DNA of 58,339 nt, taken from assembly GCA_001584585.1 (NCBI GenBank), contig LSYV01000008.1, positions 1,406,145 to 1,464,483 of the forward strand, read 5' to 3'. Made by a program: the position numbers and the translations under genes. The notes beneath the pieces were generated by a model. It saw nothing but the letters and a program-made list of their open reading frames with translations, did not search any database and was not told where the DNA came from. Positions within the stretch are counted from its first letter, which is position 1. Each line of letters begins with the position of its first letter. This document shows, in pieces, positions 1 to 14,046 of this stretch. This DNA comes from Gonium pectorale. Its lineage: Eukaryota; Chlorophyta; Chlorophyceae; Chlamydomonadales; Volvocaceae.

Positions 1-1011
1 ATGGACATACACGGCAAGGGCTTTGCGTATGGCTGTCGCAACCCTCCGCAATCAGCCCGCGCCATCTAAGCTGTACCACTTGGTGAAGCTCCTGCCAAGT
101 TGCATGCGGAATTGTTTCTGGCGACTTGCCGTACTCCATCTCAGCGCACCGGCAAGGAGCGCACCCGCCGGTCACCTATCGCGATCGGGAACGCAGCAGG
201 TGCAACGTGCAAGTCGGGAGCGAAGTGCGGCACGTCGCGACATTGCAACGGGCGCATTCCTATGCATGCCGAGATGCCGTGCAAGTGGTTGTACAGCTCA
301 ACCCTGGTCGCGATACGACCACCAACGCAGCCTAGCCGCCCCACACCCTGACCCACGCGCTGCATGGATGCTTGCTTGCTTGGCCTGTGAGGACGGTGCA
401 CTATTTGAGGAGGCGATGACGGCCCGGCGCGCTGTCAGCTGAAGACTAAACCACAAGTACTGCTGCATTGGGTTGACCGTTCGGTGCATACATGCTTGTT
501 CCGGCCGTGAAGTCTGCAAAACCTCGACAGGCATAGAACGATTTAGATATCGTGTGCCCGTTGCGTGTGCTGTGAAATAAGGCAAAGGCGTGGACTGTTG
601 CAGCGGTACGTCGCCCACCCGCATGCAGATCCTGGCGGATGCACAGTCGGCACGCGTCCTGGCAGCGAACAGGATCCATCACTTACATTATTGAGGTGCT
701 GTATTGCAAGATGAGGAGTTGTCCACGCGAGCTGTGGCTGTGGCGGCATTCGTAATCCCGAAGCAACGGATTGCTTGCAACTAGCGGTAGCCGCAACGGG
801 CGGTTGACTCGAGGCAACGGCAACTACTGCCAGCGCGTATTCCATGTCTCGGAAGGCTACGCATTCCTATAAGAAGGCCACCGCCATAACCTGAAGTGCA
901 CTCGATCGCTTAAGTGTAAGGCGGGCCTTCCTGCTGGCCTGTTGCCTCCCAAATAAACCGATACTTGTGGCCTAGCCACCTCTGCGCCGAGCCAGCTGCT
1001 ACTAAGCAGGA
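1..1011. other. Upstream region, no gene recognised
   Basis: This stretch precedes the first lectin-like gene and presumably contains its promoter and 5' UTR. Open frames occur on both strands, but they are short, overlap each other and show no recognisable domain or splice-consistent continuation. I see no TATA box, repeat or RNA gene that I would defend. The upstream neighbour lies outside the window. Confidence 0.5.
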
Positions 1012-2842
1012 ATGCCGCTCCTTGCGGCAATAGCACTGCTGGCGCTGGTGCCAATTGCTGTGGCCGCCGGTGAGAGCCCAGGGCGGTTCCGTTCTTTGCC
1101 GTAGCTGTGATACATTTGATGCATAGCGGTGCCTCGACGGGGCTCGCGACTTTGTTCCCTGCCTCAGTAGTTACACAAAGGGCAAGCTCCGTTGTAGCTT
1201 TCAATGTTGAGCGGTTGGCTGCCATGCGCGACAAAGCGGCTGACCGCACCAAGGACACGGCAGCGGTGCATGTCAGGTTTTACTGCAAGCCTTAGATTGA
1301 AGGTCCTGTCAAAAACGTAGATCTCCGCGTTTCCCATTGTCTCGCTCGTTTGCGCTTTTACTAGATTAAGAGTGGGGCACCTTTCGCATGTCATGCCGCT
1401 CCATCCGCTTTCCATCGATCATTGCGTTCCTCCCGGCTCTCCCTCCCCGGCCGCCGCACTGAGCGTCCCCCAAACCCCTCCCGCCATACGTCCCGTGGTC
1501 CCTCGTGCACCAGACCCTTTCATCCACAACGGCAAGGACGGCTGCGAGTACGAGGTCCACAACGCGCTCTGCAACGGCCAACGCGACTGGGACGTGGCGG
1601 TCATGTCCTGTCAACTCAAGGGCGGCGAAATGGCGGGCTACCCAGACTCTCCCTGTGAGCCCTGTCCTCCTGTGCCCCCAGCATCGAAAGGGCTGGTGGC
1701 ATGCCCTTCTGCTTGCTGGGAGGACATTTATGTTTCGATACCCGGCGCTTCTGCTCACGCGCGGCGGGGCTGTGGGCGCAGTTATGTATGTAGCACACAT
1801 GCACATGCGGTTATGCATGTGAATACGGACTTCGGAACAGCAGGAGCCCTAGCTAGCCAGCGAGGAGCGTCCGGAGATGATTCCCTGCGCCTCGCATGCG
1901 CGCACCTCAGGCGCCGAGAAAGACGCCGTTAACGAGCTGTGCACCAAGCGCAAGGACACGTGCTGGGTCAACAAACCGCCCGTCCTGGAGCACGGCCGGC
2001 GCTGCCACCTGCTGAGCCAGGAGGGGTATCCGCTGCTGCAAGGATGCGAGCAGCAGGTCAGCTACGTGTGCAAGAAGTGCCCGACGGCTACCCCAAAGCC
2101 CACCCCCAAGCCCACCCCCAAGCCTACTCCCAAGCCTACTCCGAAGCCCACCCCCAAGCCTACTCCAACGCCCGAGCCAAAGCCGACGCCCAAGCCCACT
2201 CCCAAGCCCGAGCCAAAGCCGACGCCCAAGCCTGAGCCGAAGCCAACTGTCTGTACGGAATTCTATAAGGGCAAGGACGGCTATTGCTATTATGTTTTGA
2301 ATGCCAATACCAACGGACAGAAGACGTACGACGAGGCTGTCACTTACTGCAAGAACGAGATGCTCGGCGAGCTCAGCCCGCTGTACGGAGGTATGCACGG
2401 CGCGGTACGACATTCATAGAGCTAGCAAGTCCTCATTGTTTGCGCGTGAGCGCGAACCTGCGTCCCCGGCTCCTGGGTGCACGGACGGTCCGAGTACATG
2501 CATATGGGCCCTGAGTGTTACGGAGCATACTCGTTCCGTCGTTGACCTGCGACCAGATCACGTATATGTGTCTGGCCCTGACTCCGGATGGACCTGCCAG
2601 CCTTCTCCATCCCCATCACACTGCTTCCACAACTGCTGATGTGAAACCGTCCCCCGCCGAATCCAGGTGACGCCGAGCTTGCTTACTTGATGCTGTGCAC
2701 CAACTGCCGCGACACCTGCTGGTACAACAAGAAGCCCGACCTTGAGCACGGCCGCCGCTGCCACCTGCTGAGCCAGGAGGGGTATCCGCTACTGCAGGGC
2801 TGCGATCAGAAGGTGTCCCAGATCTGCAGGTGGCAATGCTAG
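1012..2842 (+). CDS. Secreted tandem C-type-lectin-like protein with TPKP linker (copy 1)
   Basis: Four exons, 1012-1069, 1514-1654, 1911-2390 and 2667-2842, give 284 residues. The start is fixed by a clean signal peptide (residues 1-19, [19 protein letters not shown]). Two Cys-rich domains follow, about 21-123 and 181-284. Each has the C-type-lectin-like pattern of an early Tyr/Cys segment, an acidic-Ala-x2-Cys helix end, GGE, a CW motif, then RCHLL, GC and a final V/I-C pair. They are shorter than canonical CTLDs, and I see no EPN/QPD or WND calcium site, so sugar binding is doubtful. A 57-residue Thr-Pro-Lys-Pro linker joins them and is probably hydroxylated and glycosylated, as in volvocine cell-wall proteins. 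All three introns are phase 1. The next gene is a tandem paralogue with identical intron phases. Extracellular matrix or surface location is inferred. Family call good, ligand unknown. Confidence 0.78.
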
Positions 2843-4767
2843 CTAGGTTTGTAAAGGTCGAAAAGTACGTAGCTAAACAGGCCTTACGTCCGGTTTCTTG
2901 TTGTGTATTTTTCTGTCATGTTACCGTGTATGTTGTGGTAGAGGCTGCAGTTACGATAAAGCTATGGGAAGCGGTGCGTAATAAGCGGCGAAGAGCAAGG
3001 CGGTACATACGTGCATGCATAAAAGGAGTCGGTCAGGCGCGTTGCCACATGCATCATGTGGTTTCCTCCCGCCCTCGCTCTACTCTTTGCACGAACACTT
3101 TGTCTGATGATGGCCATACTGTGACCCTATGTTCAATTACTGTCCTTGCTTCTCCTACCTGCGGCTTGTGGCGTTGTGGTTACTGATGTTATTTGATGGT
3201 GTGACATATGGGTAGTACTATTTGCACAGGTTGGGCATGAGTTGCGGGGGATGATGACCCATGGGTCAATCATCCTCAGGACGCTGCCGCTAGGTACGAA
3301 GAGGATGGCCTGGAGTGCCATCCGTAATAATGGAACATGATAAAGGCTGGATTTTGGGTCTTGCCGATAGATGGTGCTGTGCGAGGTTTTTAGGATAGGC
3401 AAAAACAGCAACGCTGCTGGCTGGGAAGGAAGCGGCGGCTCCTAGACGGGCTGCCTAGCAGGCAGGCTGTCGGGCGGGCTTGCGATGACGAGCTCAGGCA
3501 CTGCAGTACATGAGGTCTTCGCCGTGTGCAGCAAAAAGCAGTGCAGGGCCCCGCAAATTGTGCAACCGCATATGTGGGCTGTGCCTATCTCGCTGTGCTT
3601 CTGGTGCATGTGACATCGGTCGAGTGCGTGTAACAATACACATATGATACATTGTCCGTATTCAGTTCAGACTGGCATCTTGATCTGAGCTACTCGTAGA
3701 CGCAAAGACACGCATAGCACGTTCGCTGCGGGAGCGGGGCAATCCACCGTAAACGCTGCTTCTTGCTGTGAGGTAGGCAAGGTTACAGGGAGGGAAGTTA
3801 GAAGGGCGGACAGTGGGTCGGAAGACAACGTATAAGCGCAGCGCGCCAATCAATGAGTGCTCGAATGCCCCTGCCCCTGCGTGGTCTCAACACGCCGCAA
3901 CATACGGTAGCCTGTGCACACCATGCATGTGCCGAGCAGCGCCGTTACCGACCTCCGGAAAGCAGCGCGAGTATGGGTGCTGCCATAAGCAGGCACAAAC
4001 TGTCGGTCCCCAAAGGCATACATCCGTTGCACCGTAAGAGGGCAACGAGCGGACGGGTTTAGCCTGCTGCGCCTGGCGCGCGCGATTAGAGGAGGACCGG
4101 AACATGCAAAGCAGGTGACAGGTTACAGGTTACACGTCCGTCAAAGCCGGGGGGGGGGGGCCGATGGACGAACATGGAGGAGGACCGGAACACGCAAAGG
4201 GGGCATTCCGATTAAAAACCTCAGCTAGCCCAGACATGCCCGGACCCCGGAGGTGCTCCTGCGAGGGCAGCTACAGGCACCTGCTGGTATTGCAAGGGTA
4301 CGCAGGTGCCACGTGCGTGAAGCTTGGAATGGCCCCTACCTCGCGTCCCTACCAGGCCCACACACACGCACGCACGCACGGAGCTACGCTGCAGTCGTCG
4401 GCTAGCAGGGCACGCAAGCGACGGAGGGCTTGGCAACGTACGCATACCACCACGATTTGGTTGCGTGAACCAGCCTTGTATGGTGCAAGAAGATAGTATG
4501 GATTCGTAAGCACGGAAACGAAACGTAAGCGGGCCACGGCCAGGACGAGCATGACGCGAGGCGCGGCACGCCACGGGTGCCGACTCTTGGACCAGTCGTC
4601 GTCCTTTCATACAAAAGCGGCACTGCTATATGATCTGCATGTGCTCCTTCAGTACCCCTTCGGTGCTTCGCGGCTTGTACAAACCACTGCTAAGTTTGTC
4701 AGTCAGGTCGGGTCTTGCTTGCCTGCCTTTCGCGACGCTTTCGCTTCCCCCTGCTGGGAGACAAAGC
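2843..4767. other. Intergenic region between lectin paralogues
   Basis: No convincing gene. A TGTAA motif lies only 8 nt after the stop of copy 1 (2850-2854), too close to be trusted, and another lies at 3629-3633. A 23-bp direct repeat, a run of G at about 4149-4160 and a CACG-type simple repeat near 4360-4381 are present. The 3' part must contain the 5' UTR and promoter of copy 2. A TATA-like string sits near 4626, but its spacing to the start codon does not prove a role. Confidence 0.5.
4089..4199. repeat. 23-bp direct repeat, two copies
   Basis: GAGGAGGACCGGAACATGCAA begins one copy at 4089-4111, and it recurs at 4177-4199 with one T/C difference, 88 bp apart. A G-rich run lies between them. 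It has no inverted ends or coding content, so it is a local duplication rather than a mobile element. Confidence 0.75.
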
Positions 4768-6882
4768 ATGTCGTCCCGCTTCCTCGCCGCGGCGATTGCG
4801 GTGCTGGCATTGGCGTCTTGCGCTGCGGCCGGTAGGTCCCTGTAGGCAGAAGCTGGGGGTGCGCAGCGGTTGGTGCACCGCCTTGCGCCGTGGCGTGCGT
4901 CGGAGTGCCTCGACAGGTCTGCCTCGCCACCGCAGCTTGCATGCGCGTCCGCTTGACGCTTGCCAGGACGACACACGCGCCATGCGCGTCAGCCTCGCCG
5001 GTTGCTAGCCTTGTGGGCGGGGAGGCATCAAGCGTGAGCGCTGCTGGTCCAGGCCACAGGACATCCATCTGCCGTGCGTGTCAGCGAGCCTGCCACTGGT
5101 CATGGGGTCTGGGGCAGCCTTTTGCGCCTTGTTCTCGGCTCTAGAAGTTTCGTGCGGAGGTTGAAGCGATTCCGGCACGGTCGCGATCCAGTCGCCCCTG
5201 TGCCCTTCAGCAGACACCTACAAGCAAGCTGGAGACGATGGCTGCGAGTACGAGGTCTGGAACGCCGTCCGGAACGGCCAGGCCGACTGGGATGAGGCCG
5301 TCAAGTCCTGCATCGCCAAGGGCGGCGAGCTCGCCGGCTACAGCAAGAATGCATGTAAGCTACGCTCCAAGAGTCTTCCGCGACGTGGTTGGGTACCGTC
5401 GTCGCCCTGTTTGCTTGCTTGGCAGCACGGGAAGTGGTTTAGCGTATGAACGTGTAGCTGTACTGACTCGCATACGCACCAGTGGGTAGGACAATCCTCA
5501 CGTTCGCCCTCCTTGTTGGGAACTGCCCACGCCCCAGGCGCCGAGAACGACGCCATGTACGAGCTGTGCACCAAGCGCAAGGACACGTGCTGGGTCAACA
5601 AGCCCCCCGTCCTGGAGCACGGCCGGCGCTGCCACCTGCTGAGCCAGGAGGGGCACCCGCTGCTGCAGGGATGCCACCAGAAGGTCAGCTACGTGTGCAA
5701 GAAGTGCCCCAAGCCCACCCCAAAGCCGGTACCCACTCCCAAGCCCACCCCCAAGCCGGAGCCGACTCCCAAGCCTACTCCTAAGCCCACCCCTAAGCCC
5801 GAGCCGACTCCCAAGCCTACTCCGAAGCCCACCCCCAAACCGGAGCCCACTCCTAAGCCGACTCCCAAGCCGGAGCCGACGCCCAAGCCTACTCCGAAGC
5901 CCACCCCCAAGCCGGAGCCGACGCCCAAGCCTACTCCGAAGCCACCCCAAACCGGAGCCCACGTCCTAAGCCGACTCCCAACGCCGGAGCCGACGCCCAA
6001 GCCAACTCCGAAGCCACCCCCAACGCCGGAGCCCACTCCTAAGCCGACGCCCAAGCCGGAGCCGACGCCCAAGCCGACGCTCAAGCCGGAGCTGACTCCC
6101 AAGCCCACCCCCAAGCCGGAGCCCAAGCCCGTGTGCAAGGACTTTCACAAGGGCAAGGACGGTTACTGCTACAAGGTGTTCAACGCCATCAGCGACGGAC
6201 AGAAGACGTTCGACCATGCCTCCTGGTTTTGCAAGTACCAGATGCATGGCGAGCTTAGCCCACCATACGATGGTACGCGTAACAACGTAAAGCCTGCAAG
6301 TGCACGATGGGCGGTAACCTCAGCGCGTGGTCTGTGGTTGTTTGTTCGCGTCGTTGAGGCACATGCTGCTTGCACGTGCATGGGATGTAGTCAGGGCTGG
6401 GTCGCCCTTTTCAGTGCTCTTACTACCCGGACCGACGAACGAGGTGTTATGAAAAACCTGCCCCAACTAGGGAGGGTTCGCGTGTCATTGTAGTACAGTA
6501 AAGTCATAAGCGCTGGCATTCCGGCGGTGCAACTGTCTTGTGTATGCGCCAATCTGCCTTCGCCTGTCAAAGCTTTCACGGTCGGCGCGCGTAGCATTGC
6601 CCCGGCCGGAACCCTTCGTTTCCGCTCGTTAGTGCTGGCCGCCAATGCCTGGTGAATGTTGCGGAGTACACCCCACGCAAATGCGTCAACCCCACGCATA
6701 CCACAGGCGACGCCCCTATCGCCTACGAGCTTCTGTGCACCAACTGCCGCGACACGTGCTGGTTGAACAAGCCGCCCGTCCTGGAGCACGGCCGGCGCTG
6801 CCATCTGCTGAGCCAGGAGGGACATCTGCTGCTGCAGGGATGCCACCAAAAGGTCTCCCACGTCTGCAGGTGGAAGTGCTGA
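4768..6882 (+). CDS. Secreted tandem C-type-lectin-like protein with long TPKP linker (copy 2)
   Basis: Four exons, 4768-4831, 5211-5354, 5538-6272 and 6707-6882, give 372 residues. The start codon opens a signal peptide (residues 1-21, ending SCAAA). CTLD-like domain A spans about 23-126 and domain B about 269-372. Between them lies a 142-residue linker of [10 protein letters not shown] repeats, about 2.5 times longer than in copy 1. Intron positions and phases (all phase 1) match copy 1, so the pair arose by tandem duplication and diverged mainly by linker expansion. Cysteine spacing and the RCHLLSQEG core are conserved in both domains. Canonical calcium/sugar motifs are not seen. The linker contains three frame-changing indels that cancel, producing an island of non-TPKP sequence near 5943-5988. 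Likely a hydroxyproline-rich surface or cell-wall protein; ligand unknown. Confidence 0.8.
5706..6131 (+). repeat. Coding [10 protein letters not shown] minisatellite
   Basis: This part of exon 3 of copy 2 is built from 12- to 24-nt units encoding Thr-Pro-Lys-Pro and Glu-Pro-Thr-Pro-Lys-Pro. A longer block at about 5816-5890 recurs at about 5932-6002 with several indels. The repeat accounts for the length difference from copy 1. Confidence 0.85.
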
Positions 6883-8911
6883 CGAGGAGGATGCTCCCAG
6901 TACCGTAGTCTCAATTGCGATATGAAACTGCAAAGTTGTCTATCGATGCACCGTTGATATCATATATCCCGACATGTGGCATTAGTCTTTCTGGGTTCCG
7001 GTTTTTATGGAACGGACAGTGTGCGTGTGCTTGGCGGGCAGAGCAAGCACTTCACAAGTCCATATGTTTGACGCACACGCATGTGCATAGGCGGTACACG
7101 CATAGCGACTGAATCCAAACAATCGTGAGCTTCTACCGTATCTCCTTTGTGTCTGTACGTGAACAAAGTACCTCGGCTGTTGCATGCCTGGCGGTGAATT
7201 TGCTTTCTAAGCTTTCTCCCATGGCGTCGGCCAAATGTGATCTTCATTTTTAGATTGATAAGACCTAATCGTGACCTTTCGTTATGAATGGTAAAGTAGT
7301 TGTGAAGCTGCTGACCCACGGGTCATCGATCCAATGTCTCCATGACTTCCGCTTAAACACAACACTGAAACCCGCTGACTGCTGACCGGTTACTTCCAAT
7401 GCCGTAGCCTCTTACCTAATCTACGTACGGAAATCTGCATGCGCTGAACGGAAAGCGGCGCGGACTGGTACAGCGGACAGGCTCAGATAGGACGGACCAT
7501 GAAGCCGTCTGGTTGAGGATACTTCCGCTAAACATTGTCTGTGCTAACGGGTCTGTAACGTTTTTCTCACTGTCACTATTCTTGACTGCTCATCTCCTCC
7601 TGAAAATGTCAACGGCGCCAAGGTACACCCAGCAAGCGACCCAAGTCCAACGGCACAGCTCCAGGCGGTATGGCACAGCTCCAGGCGGTATGGCACCGCT
7701 GCAAACGCGAGTTAAGGTAGCCCTCTACCCCGAGTCGCAGGCCGACCACGCATGATGGGGTCCGCATGTACGGCATGTCGAGGGGCCAGTATGCCCCCAT
7801 GCTGTCTCATCCCCAAAACGATCACAGCTGGCTCGTGTTTGTCATTCTGGCGCGCGGCCGCCATGATGCGCATAGCGGAGCTATCGTGTCCGATGTTCTC
7901 GACAGGGTCCACATGACTTGGGCCAGCGGGGCAATTTCTCGGCTTGTCAACGCCGATACCGGCTAGGCGGCAGATGCGGCGCGCGCATGGTGAGGCCGTC
8001 AGCCCTTGTCAGGCGCTGCACACTCCGCCCACGACCGTAATCAGCAAATGCGCTTTGCCCACCTGCTGCCCGGCCCTGGTGCGCTCAACGCAGAGAGCTT
8101 CCAACACTCCCTACGGGTTCCTTCCAGAAACCAATCCAGTACCCAACGGCCAACGGTCAACGCTCGTCCCAAAACGCTCCTCTCGCCCTCCGACTTGGAC
8201 CACGCGCCGCATCACGGCGGGCGGCGCGACTCGCCCTGTAAGCGTACACCCGCGCTCATGGTCTTTGATCCATCCGCGACTCCTGGATGGCCCGCAACGC
8301 CGCGTCGCCCAACCCGCCATGGTGACAGCCACAGCGAGAGGCAATGGGTTTTTGACTGAGCTGTTCGAGTCATGGGACCAACATAGCAACCCTCAGGTCC
8401 GGGTGGGGTCCCTTGTCCAGGGCCCGCATGGTAATGAAGCAGCAAATCAGCAGCGCGTCCCGAGTCTGCTTATCCGGTCTCACGCCTAGCGGCCGACGGC
8501 CCGCAGCAACATGCAAACATCCGCTCCTGTTTCCATGCGCCTTGAGATGCCGTCGCAGGCCCGGCGGCTTTGGTGTTTGTGCCTGCGTGCTCGGCGGACA
8601 GCGCCATCCCGCAGTCCCGCGGCCAGAAGCAGCCAGTTGTCATCGCCGCCACGGGCCGGGGGGCTGCGGCCACCCTCAACCGCCGCCACCGCGGCTCGGG
8701 CAGACGGGGAAGCCAGGGCAGTGACCCGCCCAACTCATACAACACACACGCTCACTCTGCAGCAGGCACAGCCCGGCCGACCGAGACTTCCGCCCCGACG
8801 GAGTCAGACGGCCTGCGCAGACGTGCGTTTATCCGCATACCAGCTGCCCATGCGTGGACTTCAGTCCGCGCACCGGCTTGGTGGCCAAGCCGCCCACCAT
8901 TCGGGCGGTCC
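6883..8911. other. Intergenic region between lectin copy 2 and tocopherol cyclase
   Basis: The two flanking genes converge here, so both 3' UTRs must lie in this stretch. A TGTAA motif at 7554-7558 could be the poly(A) signal of lectin copy 2, but 670 nt is a long 3' UTR. I found no clear signal for the minus-strand gene. A 20-bp tandem duplication is at 7652-7691. The remaining open frames show no domain. Confidence 0.5.
7652..7691. repeat. 20-bp tandem duplication
   Basis: Two perfect copies of GGCACAGCTCCAGGCGGTAT lie head to tail in the convergent intergenic region. No function is evident. Confidence 0.8.
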
Positions 8912-13340
<4,429 letters not shown>

Positions 13341-14046
13341 GGAGCTAAACGCTAGGGGTTACAGCCGTAACCGGGATGGGAATTGTGAACACAGCGTTTA
13401 AGTAGGTTGTCTTCAAAGCACTTCAGACTTAGCCGTGGAGGTTATCGAAAGAGATGGTGCCGCTACACGTGCACGCGGGCGCGCTGTCGACCTAGAGCTG
13501 GGCATGGCGGGACGGCGGGTACGGACTCCGTACGGCTCTACAGCACTGCTTGCGACGGCCTCATCGCCACTACCTGCTTCTGTATCCTCACATGCCCACC
13601 CGCGTGACACCAGTCCCGGTCACGGCCTGCGGGACATGCACCAGAAACTGCAACCAAAACCGTTCCCCAGTGCATCGGTCCGTGCAACCCGGCAAAAGCA
13701 GATTATAGCCCCCCATCATTGACATCATTGTCAAGAACAGCTCTGTGCCCAGCAGCGCATGTGCCCGCCAGCGGAATCCTGGGCGCCCACGCTCATGGCA
13801 CGCCCGTCTTATCACAGTAAGCGTCCAACCTGTTAAGAGTCCAAGCCCAACGAGCCCCAAAACTCTCTACGCGCGCCGCTATTGTGCCCGGCGTCGCATT
13901 GGGATTCACTAGAGTTCCTAGTGTGGCTTACAGGGCGCCATACTGGCTTGATACCTCAGGGCGCCAACAGGTGCGAGACCCAGCGGGCCGACGCATGCGC
14001 CCTGCACCACCCCACCCCGCCCCGCTACTGGGCTGCTACTGGGCTG
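13341..14046. other. Intergenic region upstream of VTE1 and downstream of the zinc-knuckle gene
   Basis: Both neighbours are on the minus strand, so this holds the VTE1 promoter/5' UTR and the 3' UTR of the zinc-knuckle gene. A minus-strand TGTAA lies at 13928-13932. Short open frames are present but none can be supported. Confidence 0.5.
13928..13932 (-). promoter_or_regulatory. Candidate poly(A) signal TGTAA for the zinc-knuckle gene
   Basis: The plus strand reads TTACA, which is TGTAA on the minus strand, the usual polyadenylation signal of chlamydomonad nuclear genes. It lies about 115 nt past the stop at 14047-14049. Confidence 0.45.

Noticed and set aside
2850..2854. TGTAA directly after the stop of lectin copy 1
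   Set aside because: At 8 nt past the stop it leaves no room for a 3' UTR; chance occurrence is more likely.
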